From Areca catechu (taxonomy: Eukaryota > Streptophyta > Magnoliopsida > Arecales > Arecaceae), in contig CM038044.1 in NCBI GenBank assembly GCA_021397845.1, positions 56,209,851 through 56,273,850 on the forward strand: a stretch of 64,000 bases of DNA, written 5' to 3'. The notes under the pieces were generated by a model. It worked only from the letters and a program-made list of their open reading frames with translations, had not been told where the DNA came from and searched no databases. The position numbers were made by a program, and so were the translations under genes. Positions 1-10,959 of the stretch are shown here, one piece after another; positions within the stretch are counted from its first letter, which is position 1; each line of letters begins with the position of its first letter.

Positions 1-591
1 AAACCTGGGAACGCTAACCCCGGATCGAGGTTCTGCCAAATTTTCAAAGTGTGGCAACCGGTCAGGAAGTCAAAATTCGTGATGTAACTCCCTACCATGA
101 AGGGAGGGGGTGCCGAGGCACAACCCACAGGGCACTGCCGGTCATTGACCTTTGAGCATCCTAGGGTGGTAGCAGAGAGGATCCATGGTCTAAAAAAAAG
201 TCCCAAGAGCCTTCGAACAAGGTAAACAAAAGTAGGCAGAGGGGGAGCAAGCGAGAGAGAGCACTCTGAGGTTATTGGAGAACTCGCCGGAAGAGTCTCG
301 ACGGACACAACCACCACAGCTCAAACCCTCCTCTTCCACTGCTGTTCCCACTCTACTCTTTCCTTTGAAAACAAAACCTCCCTCAAGCATGGAGACCGGA
401 CAGGGTTCTACCAAGGAGGATCTGTTCTCCTAGATCACCCACTAACTTGATCGTCAAAGTGTCCCAGCCAGGATCCCCAGCCGGGTCTCTTCTTTTTTGC
501 AGGTCCGGGTACGTGCGCTGAATTCTAGGTAATGAGGTTGATGTCCGGCACCACGCTCGAGCTGCAGGCCATGGCGATATAGGTGGCAATA
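1..591 (+). repeat. Tat-1 5' LTR, right part only
   Basis: It aligns with 17590-18216 of the 3' LTR, including shared blocks near 'cggatcgaggttctgccaaa' and the terminal 'ggtggcaa'. The LTR start lies before base 1. The end is placed where similarity stops, just before the primer binding site. Substitutions between the two LTRs are frequent, so the insertion is old relative to CHR-A. Confidence 0.85.
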
Positions 592-594
592 AAT

Positions 595-612
595 TGGCAT
601 GCCAGGTAGAGG
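595..612 (+). other. Tat-1 primer binding site
   Basis: The sequence TGGCATGCCAGGTAGAGG lies immediately inside the 5' LTR. It resembles the TGGCGNGCCAGGTAGGGG class of sites seen in Tat elements. I do not assign the tRNA. Tat-2 has the related site TGGCGTGCTAGGAAGGG. Confidence 0.65.
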
Positions 613-667
613 GGCAGGACACAGTCTAATTCAAGCTAATCTCCTCGTAAACAACTCCACCTGAAGC

Positions 668-2240
668 ATGGTAGTGACACGTACGCGGGAGGCCTCCACC
701 AGCCGTGCGGGAGACCCTCCTTCTCATGGGGGCCCATATAGCCTAGAGAGGGAGCCCCCCACTCCACCACAACCACATTCGATGGATGTCTTGCTAGGCG
801 CACTTGCCCAGCAGATGCAGGCTCTGACTACGGCAATGTGATGTTATAGAACCAGCACCGATCCCTGGCCACCTAGCAGCTAGGGACCCCTGCAACCCAA
901 GCCGCTGTACCCCGCGATAACCTGCGCTCCTTCCAAGGAAGGCCGTTGCTATCGTGGGCCGTGACTAACTCCAGGGGAAGCCACTGAACACCGACAAAGA
1001 GACAGTGTTCTAGGTCAGTTGACCGGGAGAGCCGGTCTCTGGCCTTCGAACGCGTCGTTGTTAAGCACCGCCGAAGCCATCAAGGCAAGGCTCCCCGTCG
1101 CGACCTCCTTCAGCTATCATCTTCATCTCCTCCAATGACCTCAATGGAAGGTTCCATCAACGAGGCCATTAGGCGCATGGCCGAAAAGTGCCTGGAGGAA
1201 CAAGAGCGTAAGCTGGCGAAACTATCTCGCCAGTTTGCAAATATGCAGGGCTCCTCCCGTGAGCCAGTGGGCCATGATGCTCATCCCCCCTTCTCCTGAG
1301 AAATCCAAGGGGAGCCAATCCCAAGTTGATTCTGTATGCCCTAGGTGGATCCCTACGATGGGACCACCGACCCCCTGAACCACCTGGAGAGCTACAAGGC
1401 TCTCATGAGAGTTCAGGGGGTGACCGACACCCTTCTCTGCATCGCCTTCCTAGCCACTCTTTGGAAGACCGCTCGAGTCTGGTTTACCCACCTCGAGCCT
1501 GAAAGCTTCAACTCCTTTGCATAGCTCAAAAGGATATTTGTGGCCCACTTCAACGCCTGTTGGAAGGTACTATGAGAGATAGACAATCTTTTTTCCATCA
1601 GACAATAGGACCATGAGTCATTGCGGGACTATGTGACCCACTTCAAAGTTGCCGCACTGGAGATATACAACATGGATGAGCCCGTCGCTTTGCTGGCACT
1701 GAAGAGAGGGCTCAGGACCTCCTGCCTGACCTACTCCCTGGATAAGAAGCTGCTGAAGACATACTCCGACCTCCTCCGAGTCCACAAGTACATCCATGCC
1801 GAGGAGGCGGACCTCACCAGGAGAGAGTTGGATGGGACGCCACTGAAGAAGTAGCCTCCGTGAGGGACACTCGGGATGCAGAGGCCCGGACCAACCCCGA
1901 ACTTCCAACCTGGGTCGAAGTGGAAGAGCAGCCCCATCCCAGAAGAAAGATACTCCTCTCCTCACCCTGATGTCAAAAATTTTAATAGAGATTAAGGGTG
2001 AGCGCTACCTACACTTCCCTCCCCCGCTGAGGCCATCCAATCATCGTGACAAGATAAAGTACTGTCAATTTCACCGCGACCATGGCCATGACACCGAGGA
2101 ATGCTACCACCTCAAAAGAGAGATCGAAGATCTGGTAAGCAGGGGCTACCTCAGAAACTCTGTGGGGGGGCAAGACCCATGCAGAACCTCAAGCACTTGC
2201 AGCTCTTCCTCCTGTCCCTCCAGTCGATAATTGATCCACC
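668..2240 (+). pseudogene. gag: Tat-1 gag (broken)
   Basis: The reading starts at ATG 668 (MVVTRTREAST...), about 55 bases after the PBS, and meets a TGA after some 58 codons. The capsid part is recognisable from about 1345 to 1854 (YDGTTDPLNHLESYKALM, then RDYVTHFKVAALEIY) with in-frame TAG codons. Near 2063-2104 lies a Tat-type zinc knuckle, C-x2-H-x4-H-x4-C (CQFHRDHGHDTEEC). Gag would form the virus-like particle that packages element RNA. The same region in Tat-2 aligns throughout. Stops and frame changes leave no intact product. Confidence 0.8.
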
Positions 2241-2249
2241 GAGAAGCCT

Positions 2250-2700
2250 GTGGATATGATATGCTGGAGAATAGAGCGCGCTTTTAAGAGGGCTTGGGAG
2301 GGGGAGAGATCAGAAAATGCACTCTTCTTTATGAGGGAGGAGGAATCTGGAAACGGAAATGTAAATAATGATGCCGTGGTTGTCGAGATGACGATTTCCA
2401 GGTATCCTGTAAAGCGAATTATGGTCGATAGTAGAAGTTTGACTGATATCCTTTTTTACGATGCCTTCTCTAGGATGAATTTATCCTCTACTCAACTGAA
2501 GCCAGTGCACACTCCCCTTGTTGGTTTTATTAGAGACTCTGTGGGGGTTGAAGGAGAGATCACTCTCCCTGTTACTGCTGGATCACCACCTCGATAGAGC
2601 ACTATCATGATGACTTTCACGATTATTAGGCTCCCTTTGGCCTACAACATGATCCTTGGCCGTCCCGGGCTCAATTTGCTCGACACAGTCATTTTACCAA
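2250..2700 (+). pseudogene. pr: Tat-1 aspartic protease (broken)
   Basis: The segment RIMVDSRSLTDILFYDAF aligns with the Tat-2 protease, RIMVDSGSSMDVLFYDAF. The family's catalytic D-S/T-G is D-S-R here, so the enzyme would be dead even without the stop at 2597. Downstream the conserved I-L-G-R-P-G-L block is still readable near 2650-2680 after a stop. Retroviral-type aspartic proteases cut the Gag-Pol polyprotein inside the particle. Confidence 0.75.
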
Positions 2701-2929
2701 GCGGCTACTAGTACAGTTTTCCACTTCTTATGGTGTAGGGGAGATGAGGGGGGCATCTCAGCCGATCCAACATTATTTGCAAGCTGTCCCAGGGGCCAAA
2801 AGTGTCGAGGAGGATCCCAGCATCGATGACCTTGACCAAAGGGTGCAATACCCCAGGGGCGGCCCAGTTGAGCATCTATTGACGTACCCCCTCGGCACAG
2901 ACCCATCGAAGATGGTGCAGAACGGGGCC

Positions 2930-3860
2930 TAGCTGCAAGAAGAAGAGCGGGCTCGCCTGTTGAATTTCCTCTGGGCAAATACGGACATGTTCGCCTGGAC
3001 TGCAGCAGACATACCAGGGATTCCACCCGATATCATTACTCACAGGTTGAACATCGACCCGAAGTGCCGCCCGATCTGGCAGAAGAAGAGGTGCTTTGCC
3101 CCAAAGAGGCAATGGGCAGTCAACGATGAGGTGGAGAAGCTCCTCGCAGTCGGGTTCATTCGCGAAGTGTAGTATCTTAGCTGGCTGGCAATTGTAATCA
3201 TGGTCAAGAAAAGCAACGAAAAATGGAGGATCTGCGTAGATTACACTGATCTCAATCGAGCCTGTCCAAAGAAAAGTTTTTTCCTTCCGAAGATCGACCA
3301 ACTGGTTGACGCCACTTCGGGGAATCGCTTGCTCTCCTTTATGGATGCATTCTCCAGGTATAATCAAATCTGGATGCACCCAGAGGATGAGGAGCACACT
3401 ACCTTCATCACGGATCAAGGGACGTACTACTACCAGATAATGCCATTCGGCCTGAAAAATGCTGGTGCCATGTACCAACGGCTGGTCAACAAAGTCTTCA
3501 AGGACCAGATTGGCCACAACATGTAAGTTTACATGGATGGTATGCTCGTCATGAGCAAGTCGAGGTCGAGCCACGTTGTGGACTTGGTGAAGGCCTTCTA
3601 GAACCTTCACCTAAATCAGATGAAGTTGAATCTGACGAAGTGCGCCTTCGGCATGGTAGCCGGGAAGTTCCTGGGTTTCATGGTCACCAAGAGGGGGATC
3701 GAAGCCAACCCTGAAAAAGTCCAAGCGATTGTCGACATGGAGCATCCCACCTCGAAAAAGCAAGTCTAGCACCTCATGGGCCGGATCGCAGCCTTGAGTT
3801 AGTTCATCTCACGATTTGATGACCGCTGCCTACCTTTCTTTAAGGTGCTGCGTAAGGTGC
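2930..3860 (+). pseudogene. rt: Tat-1 reverse transcriptase (broken)
   Basis: Typical Ty3/gypsy RT blocks appear in order: KWRICVDYTDLNRACPK near 3220, LLSFMDAFSRYNQIWMHPEDE near 3330 and IMPFGLKNAGAMYQRLVN near 3440. The active-site block near 3527-3560 reads VYMDGMLVMSK, where the family has Y-V/M-D-D. The second catalytic Asp is replaced by Gly, next to an upstream TAA. RT would copy element RNA into DNA. Stops near 3170, 3525, 3600 and 3768 break the frame. Tat-2 retains YVDD at the matching place. Confidence 0.85.
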
Positions 3861-4674
3861 ATGACTTCACCTAGACAAAGGAGTGCTGGGAAGCCTTCGA
3901 AGAGCTAAAGAAGTTCTTGGCATCACCACCGCTACTCTCCAAGCTGGAGGATGGAGAGGAGCTCCTGTTGTACCTGGCGGTTATCCCAGGGGCTGTTAGT
4001 TTGGTCCTTATCTACACATATGGAGACGGAGCTTAGAGACCGGTGTACTATGCTAGCATGCTCCTCTGAGATGTAGATATTAGGTATACTCGCTCCAAGA
4101 AACTAAGTTTTGTACTCATAATGTCTGCTCAGCGCCTTAGGCCATATTTCAAGCACACCCGATCGTGGTCCTTATGGACCAACCATTGAGGGCCATACTC
4201 AGCCACCCTGATACGTCCCGGTGTCTGTCCAAGTGGGCTCTGAAGCCCAGCGAGTTTGATATTGCCTATCGACCAAGGTCATCCCAGAAGGCACAGGTGT
4301 TGGCCGATTTCCTGGTCGAGTGTGCAAGCATGGGCGAGGAGTCGAAGGAGACCCTCCAGGAGTGCCGAACGGAGCCCAAAGCTGAGGAGGAGGTCTGGGT
4401 CCTTCACGTGGATGGTGCATACAACTTGGGAGGGAGTAGAGTAGGCCTCATTCTCGCCAATGGCGATGGGGTAATAGCCAAGTGCGCACTCCGTTTCCAG
4501 TTTGTGGCCACCAACAACCAGGCAGAGTATGAAGCACTTCTCGTGGGATTGAGAGTCTCCCGTGAACTGGGTGTCCCCAACTTGAAGGTCTTCACCGACT
4601 CTCAGCTGGTGGCTGGACAGGTCTCAAGAAAGTTCGAGGCCCGAGACCCTCAAATGTCGAAGTACTTAGAGTAG
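3861..4674 (+). pseudogene. rh: Tat-1 RT connection and RNase H (broken)
   Basis: The RT tail and connection region run from about 3861 to 4380 with TAG codons. From 4390 the frame is open and shows RNase H features: WVLHVDGAYN (first catalytic Asp), ATNNQAEYEALLVGLRVSRE (the Glu) and LKVFTDSQLVAGQV (second Asp). It stops at 4674 with TAG where the homologous frame in Tat-2 continues. RNase H removes the RNA strand during reverse transcription. This is one of the best-kept stretches of Tat-1. Confidence 0.8.
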
Positions 4675-5592
4675 GTGCACTCGAACACGGCAAGCTTTCG
4701 GTACTTCAGCATCTCTCACATTCCTCGTGGGGAGAATTCTCGCGTCGATGCCCTCTCTAGGCTTGCGACCCTGCTGGACACATCACTAGGATATGCTTAT
4801 GTCGAGTACCTCCAGGCTCCAAGTTACGAGGCTTCTAGGGAAGTCCGGCAAGTCACCCCGGGATCCAGTTGGATGGACCAGTACATCAGATACATCATCG
4901 AAGGTACCTTGCACGAAGATCGTGCAGAGGCCGGCCTCGTCAAGAAGAAGGCTGCGTGCTTTGTGCTGATGGACAGGCAACTCTATCGTAGGTCCTACTC
5001 TTATCCACTTCTAAAGTGCTTGAGACCCTTAGAGGTGGCCTTTGTACTCCAAGAGATACACGAAGGCCTCTACGGAAATCATGTGGGGGGCAGGACATTA
5101 GCATTCTAAGCCCTCCACCAAGGGTACTACTAGGAGATTATGAGGGAGGACACAGCGGACTTTGTGAAGAAGTGCGATCGCTGCCAGCACCATGCCTACA
5201 TACAGCATCAATCGATAGCACCACTCTCCCAGCTCTCCGCCTTCTGGCTATTTGCTCAATGGGTGATGGACATCCTTTGTCCCTTTCCTCCTACATCTAG
5301 GTAGTACAAATTCCTGATAATAGCCATCGACTACTTCACCAAGTAGGTAGAGGCTGAACTGCTAGCACGGATTATGGAAGCCAAGGTCAGCCAATTCTTC
5401 TAGAAGTCGATCATTTGTTGCTTCAGACTCCCCTACACTATCATCACTAATAATAGACGATAGTTTGACAATCGGGAGTTCGAAGAGTTCTGCACCAACT
5501 TCAATATTCATCATCGTTTCACCTTGGTGGCTCACCCTCAGACTAATGGAGAGGCCGAGGTGACCAACCGGACCATCCTCCAGGGGCTCCAA
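4675..5592 (+). pseudogene. int: Tat-1 integrase, N-terminal and core part
   Basis: The H-H-C-C zinc domain is readable (IHEGLYGNHVGG ... CDRCQHH), followed by a decayed DDE core. The last core block, TNGEAEVTNRTILQGLQ, holds the catalytic Glu and ends exactly at the CHR-A insertion. Several TAG codons occur where the family has Trp or Gln (for example near 5109, 5298 and 5401). Integrase would insert element DNA into the genome. Confidence 0.8.
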
Positions 5593-7304
5593 TGGTGCGG
5601 GCACCAGACACAGAAGAAGACTTCAGGGCTCCATCTGGATCTCTGATTGACCTTGCCCGAAGAATTAGGATTTTCTGGTTTTGTAATAAGGGTTGACTTG
5701 GTCAACTTAATTTTAGTCTTGAGTCTGTAATTTAAATTTTGTTGAGTCATGTTGACTCAGTACAAGTCCTAGTAGTGGCCTAGGTCTTCTCCAGGTTGGT
5801 GCCACCTTTTTCAAGTCAAGGTCCAGGGTGCCACATTTTTCTCCCAGGCTCAAGTAAGTGGGTGCCACACTCCCAGCCACACGCCAGAGTCCAGGGGGCG
5901 CCACATCTCCATTCCAGTGTCTTGGTCTCCACACCCAAGGGAGCCAGAATTTTTCTTGAAGCCAAAATCAAGGAGGCATTCCATATGTACCTTAAAAGGC
6001 CAAGCTAAAAGAGGAAAGAGGCATTTCTTGGGGAGCACTTCAAGGGGGCGCCCAATCCATGCCTAAAAAGACCAAAGCAAAGTTGGGAAGAGCCATGACT
6101 TGGGGAGAAAGAAAAGGAGGTGTCCAAAAGAGTTGAGCCATGAAAGGAAGAAGCCAAAACTTGGGGAGCAAAACTAGGAGGCGCCTAAATATTTCCAAAT
6201 AAAACCAAGCATGGAAGGAAAAAAAATTTTCTTGAAGAGCAAGGCTAGGAGGTGCCACCTACTTACCATTTGGAGCCGCCAATCAACACTTATGGAAGCT
6301 CTTGGCCGGCCATATGAGAATGATTTGATTCTACAAGCCTAATTTGAGGATCCATCCTATTAGTCCCATATGGGAAGATGTAAAACCCTGACCTCTTGTA
6401 AAGACCTATAAAATAAACCCCTCTTGTAAGTTTTAAAGGACAACTGATGAATGAATTCAATTTATGTGTGAGCAAACTTTGTGTTTCTCTCTTCCGCACT
6501 TGCATTCAGGTGTTGAGCTCCGTGAGGGAGTAAATCCAGGTTCCTTAGGAACCTTGAGGAGGTGTGAGATCTCCAACCCCAAAACCCTAGGTTAGCCACT
6601 TCACTTCCAAACCCTAGCCGCCCATCATCCTCTTCATTCCACCAAACCCTAGCCTACCTCATCTCTCACGGCCCCTCTCTCCATGTAGAGGCCGACCACC
6701 AGCATCCAGGTCCAGTTCGGCTACTTCAAAGACAGAGCAAATCTCGGAGGAAGTCAGATCAGCATCTAGGAGAATCAGGATTTCAGCAACATCAGCTTTC
6801 AAGTTCTTCTATCTAGTAAATCCTTCCTTGAGTATCTGGTTCCATAACTTGTTCTTCTTCTTTCCCAGATCCTGAGTTCAGGAGAAGCCAACTCTGCCAA
6901 AGGACCAGTATTGTAGGATCCATTGCGAAGATATCCGAATCCGAGGATCCAACAATCTGCTCGAGAGAGTCCTTCCACCAAACTCTGTGAAGATCACTGC
7001 CTGGTACTTAACCCTTCCCTTCTCTTTATTTCTGTCCTGTTGAAAGTTCTGAGCGAAACCCTAGGTCTGGGAGTTTCTCAACCCCCAGCGATCCTTTACT
7101 TCTGAACTACTCTGATAATCTAGTTTCTTTGAATTGTGCTTTCAATTATTAAATAGTTTCTTTCAATTTAGTTTAACTTTCCTTTGAGTCAAAGCCGACT
7201 TCTTAAAATATATATATATAAAAAAATATTAATTTTAATTTGCTTCCACATTCCACATATTCGTTCTGCATCATTTTTGGTTTCAGAGCATTCGTTCTGC
7301 ATCA
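5593..7304 (+). repeat. CHR-A 5' LTR (1712 bp)
   Basis: Nearly identical to 10902-12615, with TG...CA ends. Visible parts are a TATA box near 6407, the purine-rich 'aaaggaggtgtccaaaag' type stretch upstream, and a polyadenylation-like AT region after it. The terminal 31 bases duplicate the LTR end plus PBS. Confidence 0.93.
6407..6415 (+). promoter_or_regulatory. CHR-A LTR TATA box
   Basis: TATAAAATA follows 'cttgtaaagacc' and is conserved in the 3' LTR (11716-11724); CHR-B has TATAAATTA at the same place. It is the likely core promoter for element RNA, putting the U3/R border about 30 bases downstream. The exact start is inferred. Confidence 0.6.
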
Positions 7305-7308
7305 ATTT

Positions 7309-7320
7309 TGGTATCAGAGC
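7309..7320 (+). other. CHR-A primer binding site (tRNA-Met initiator)
   Basis: TGGTATCAGAGC starts four bases after the LTR end. This is the standard plant LTR-element site complementary to the 3' end of initiator tRNA-Met. A second, mutated copy (TGGTTTCAGAGC, 7278-7289) lies just inside the LTR. Confidence 0.9.
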
Positions 7321-8208
7321 CCTGTCTAGGGTTTTTGACTTGCTTGCATGTTTTGAGTGTCTCTCTTTTTACTTTGTCTGCTCGAAGTAGACTCCCCAAG
7401 ACGTCCGGTCCTAGGAACGAAGCGTGGTGCAAGCCTCCTCTTCCCATTCCACAGGGTGTTCCTAGGGCGTGTAGGGGATCCGCTGGGTTACAACTTCGTA
7501 GCAAGAATTGTAAATGGGGGAAGCATTCTGTTTTCAATCTGTAACTACCTTGTTATAGGAATTGTTTCTTATTCTAAGTAACTCCAAATTATGTGATTTT
7601 TATTTTTTTGGAACCAGTATAATTGAAACTACTTTACATAATTTTACTGTAATTTATTGGTTTCAGTGAAATTTCTGAGAGATAAATTACAGCAACTCTA
7701 TTTCTGTGTTTCTGCAATTCAATTTTTTTGAGTGATATCTCCTAATTCATCTTAAGGACAATTGAGCATCTAAGATAAGGGGAGGAGTTGATAACCTCTC
7801 CTTAGCCCAAAACTACCATCCATTCATTTGATCCTAAGCCTAATTTTAAGATTTATTAGACTTAATTTGCCCTAGTGGGCTAGGGACACCAACAAGTCGG
7901 GTCCAGCCTAGGGTTTAGTCAGTTTGTCTGGTTACTCTGTGTGTGCTTTGTACTTAGTGTCTAGAACGGTGGTTCAGGGATTCTATCCTGAAGGGCTTGT
8001 GTGCTGGTCCGCCTACCTGGCCAATCACTGATTGGTGTCTAGGATTGGCAATGAGGGACCTAACACTCCCCTTACACCTGCCTGGCTGAGTTCCGAGTTA
8101 CTACAGGCTAGCTTGCCACTCTGATTGGGCATCTAGTTTGGGCTCTAGGTCTAGTTAGCCCGTAGTCGTTTCAGTCGAGTCTGATTTGGTGTGTTTGCTT
8201 GCATTATC
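7321..8208 (+). other. CHR-A untranslated leader
   Basis: About 890 bases between PBS and the Gag start, without a convincing reading frame. It is well conserved with 49807-50696 of CHR-B, which suggests RNA packaging or dimer functions, as expected for an element that depends on other elements' proteins. That role is inference. Confidence 0.6.
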
Positions 8209-9975
8209 ATGTCTACCCGGAATGGAGTACCCTACCAACCTGGTCAAACCCAACCTGATTTAGAGGCCATGGTTAGAACTCTTACCGAAAGCATGAACAA
8301 ATTGAGTCAGGATATGACTGATATTATTGCTCAGTTTAGGAATCCAGTCCGTGAGGATCTTACCCAGCTTAGGGATCAAGTCCAAGTACTTGAGGAACCT
8401 AGACATCAGAATTGGACTCCTGACCCAGATTTTAATGTGCCTCAACCTCACCCACACCAGAAGCCTAGGAGGACCTTATACCGTGATCCCGAGCATAACC
8501 CTAGGAGCCTATATCCATACTTGGTTGACTCAGAAAAGGGACCCGTTAGGAACACCGAACCTTATGCACCCACTTTTGATGGAAGACAAGAGACATATAT
8601 TAAGTGGGAAGAACAAATGGATCGTTATTTTGAGTGCACTAACATATCGGAATTAGGACAAGTTAGGTTGGCCAAAACCAAGTTCACCAAACATGCTAGG
8701 TTGCATTGGTATGCTATTGAGCATGAGTGTTATCAAAGAAAAGAGGAAATATATACTTGGAGAGATATGAGAAGTAAGTTGAGAGATAGGTACCTAGGTA
8801 GATCCTATAAGAAAAGATTTTTAGACCAATGGTACCAATTGCGACAAGGTAATAGGCCTGTGTCTAAATATATCGAGGACTTCCAGTGGTATGACATGAA
8901 ATGCAATACCATTGAGACCGAAGCTCAGATCACATCGAGGTTTAGGGTTGGGTTACACCCAGATATTTATAGGAAGCTATGCCTTGAAAAGACCAATAAG
9001 TTAGACCGAGCCTACCAAGAAGCTCAATACTATGAGTGGTCTTTAAGATATAACCAATCAAGTACTTTGGACTTAAAGCCAACCTCTACCTGCTTGAGTC
9101 AAGTTCTGATTGATCCGACATCCGTAGTGAACCAGACTTTTGTTTGTCAATTCCCACTTGTGTCACCTCTTGACCAGAAGGATAACACTGAGAAGGAGTT
9201 AGGCATGGCCATCCTAAAATTAGTTGACCCGACCAGAGCCGTACTTAAAGAGGAATCAAAGGAGAATAGATTAGAACCTTTCAGTGAGATTGAGGAAGAA
9301 ATATATGAGCCTGACATAAGTTTGATAGATGAATATGAAGAAGAAGAATTTGAGGATATCTCTCCCGTAATCTCAGTTGAACATCCTTGTCTTGAGCGGA
9401 TTGATTCACCCAGTCCTGTAGAAGTCCTCCTTATGGCCCCAGACCCCTTCCTTCGCATGACTGACCTACCCTTCTATAGAGTATACCTTTCCGCACCCAT
9501 AGGTCAAATTTCAAGTCTTGAGGTCATCATCCATAGGCCCTTCCATGAATCATTCTCTAATCCATTTCTTGAGAAAGTGGATCATTATTTTCTTAGAGAA
9601 CAAACCTTAACTATTGCAATCACATGTCCTAGGCTACTCCCCGAACCATCTTTTGATCCATTCCTGGGAGTAGCAAACTTTTCCTTTTGTAAGGATGACC
9701 AGTTGACACTCATAGATCACCATTCAAACCTTCAGGTCACCACCTTTAGTCAACAGTTAATTAGAGACTCCACCTCATATTTCCTCCCTTTCTCTAGGAC
9801 TTCCAATGCTTCTTACACCATCCAAGTATACTTTGTCGAAGTCTTTAGAGTGAACCACATGTCTAAACATATTAGGTTTGCCACCTACTTCTGGAAGACC
9901 TTATGGCACCTACTAGGCACCCATGATAAGTTTTCATGCTCTGCATGCCATCCTCCAACCCAAGGTCAAACCTAG
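8209..9975 (+). CDS. gag: CHR-A Gag-like protein with novel C-terminal region (588 aa)
   Basis: Translation is placed at ATG 8209 (MSTRNGVPYQPGQ), a start shared with CHR-B at 50697. Residues ~118-280 form a retrotransposon Gag capsid domain (APTFDGRQETYIKWEEQMD ... RFRVGLHPDIYRKL). No CCHC knuckle follows, although CHR-B has one. Residues ~384-570, starting SPVISVEHPCLERIDSPSP, take the place of pol and match no family I know; CHR-B carries the same region almost unchanged. The last ~30 residues (TYFWKTLWHLLGT) are a scrap of integrase core, recognisable by comparison with element 9. The open frame suggests the fused protein may be made. What the middle region does is unknown. Confidence 0.8.
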   Translation: MSTRNGVPYQPGQTQPDLEAMVRTLTESMNKLSQDMTDIIAQFRNPVREDLTQLRDQVQVLEEPRHQNWTPDPDFNVPQPHPHQKPRRTLYRDPEHNPRSLYPYLVDSEKGPVRNTEPYAPTFDGRQETYIKWEEQMDRYFECTNISELGQVRLAKTKFTKHARLHWYAIEHECYQRKEEIYTWRDMRSKLRDRYLGRSYKKRFLDQWYQLRQGNRPVSKYIEDFQWYDMKCNTIETEAQITSRFRVGLHPDIYRKLCLEKTNKLDRAYQEAQYYEWSLRYNQSSTLDLKPTSTCLSQVLIDPTSVVNQTFVCQFPLVSPLDQKDNTEKELGMAILKLVDPTRAVLKEESKENRLEPFSEIEEEIYEPDISLIDEYEEEEFEDISPVISVEHPCLERIDSPSPVEVLLMAPDPFLRMTDLPFYRVYLSAPIGQISSLEVIIHRPFHESFSNPFLEKVDHYFLREQTLTIAITCPRLLPEPSFDPFLGVANFSFCKDDQLTLIDHHSNLQVTTFSQQLIRDSTSYFLPFSRTSNASYTIQVYFVEVFRVNHMSKHIRFATYFWKTLWHLLGTHDKFSCSACHPPTQGQT

Positions 9976-10146
9976 AGAGCCGTAGTTTGTTAGGTTTAGA
10001 CCTAGGGTTCCTTTGGAATAAAGTCCATTCTTTAGGAATGCATCGTCAATCTAGTTTAGTTTTTCTTGACCCTTTACTAGGATTTGGCTCAGATTTTGGT
10101 TTGATTGAGAGCACCAGGAATTGGGATTTGTATTTTGTCCAGGGCT
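9976..10146 (+). other. CHR-A internal deletion scar in pol
   Basis: Between the integrase scrap that ends the Gag-like frame and the integrase C-terminal frame there are ~170 bases with several stops. The integrase segment present in element 9 between the homologues of GQT and AEFAYN is not found here. CHR-B has the same scar (52342-52510), so the deletion predates both insertions. Confidence 0.7.
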
Positions 10147-10959
10147 GAAATTGCATTCAATGTTTCGATCAATAGGTCTACAGGTAAGAGTCCATTTGAA
10201 ATTGTGCATGGTTACAAACCTCACACACCTCTTGACCTAGCTCCTTTACTAGTCCACACACGAGTCTCAGAGTCTGCTGAAGTTTTTGCACAGCATATAA
10301 AAGACTTGCATAAAGAAATTCATGCCAAAATAAATTTAAGTAATGAAACTTATAAGAAGTTGGCTGATTCTCAAAAGCGAGTCAAAACTTTTGTTGAGGG
10401 AGACTATGTAATGATTAGGTTAAGGCCTGAACGGTTTCCTCCTGGAACCGTTAGAAAGTTACATGCTAGAGGAGCTGGACCATTTAGAGTGGTGAAGAGA
10501 GTAGGGTCCAATGCCTATGTGCTCGAGTTGCCTTCAGAACTAGGCATTAGCTCCACTTTCAACATTACAGACCTAGTAGAGTATAGAGAGCCAGCTGTGA
10601 TTCCCAGTGAGCCTTTTGAGCCTAATCCTACTCTTGAGAGTGAACCCAACCCTGTGTGTCCACCAACAAACTGGCCTGCGAGGAAAGAGCAGATTGAAAA
10701 GATCCTGGATGATCAGGTTATCTCTACTCGTAATCGAGGATACCAAAGATACCTGGTCCGCTGGCAAGGAAGGCCAGATTCTGATGACTCTTGGATCTCC
10801 CGAGAAGAATTACAAGAATTGGACCCAGACCTCTTGGAGAGATACCAGAGCCAACTTGATCCATACTCGACAGGGTCGAGTTCCTCCCACCCCGGGAGAA
10901 TTGGTGCGGGCACCAGACACAGAAGAAGACTTCAGGGCTCCATCTGGATCTCTGATTGA
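10147..10959 (+). CDS. int: CHR-A integrase C-terminal region with chromodomain (remnant)
   Basis: The open frame continues the integrase core (AEIAFNVSINRSTGKSPFEI), then the GPY/F-type C-terminal module (GAGPFRVVKRVGSNAYVLEL), then a chromodomain (residues from EKILDDQVISTRNRGYQRYL to DSWISREEL, ~10690-10815). It ends 58 bases inside the 3' LTR, as in many chromoviruses. No ATG is obvious at the start; it may be reached only as part of a larger product, or may be a relic. In intact elements the chromodomain steers integration to marked chromatin. Keeping it open while the catalytic core is lost is odd. Confidence 0.7.
   Translation, partial: EIAFNVSINRSTGKSPFEIVHGYKPHTPLDLAPLLVHTRVSESAEVFAQHIKDLHKEIHAKINLSNETYKKLADSQKRVKTFVEGDYVMIRLRPERFPPGTVRKLHARGAGPFRVVKRVGSNAYVLELPSELGISSTFNITDLVEYREPAVIPSEPFEPNPTLESEPNPVCPPTNWPARKEQIEKILDDQVISTRNRGYQRYLVRWQGRPDSDDSWISREELQELDPDLLERYQSQLDPYSTGSSSSHPGRIGAGTRHRRRLQGSIWISD

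Noticed and set aside
7309..7320. tRNA gene fragment
   Set aside because: The match to tRNA-Met is only the 3' terminal 12 bases beside an LTR, as expected of a primer binding site.
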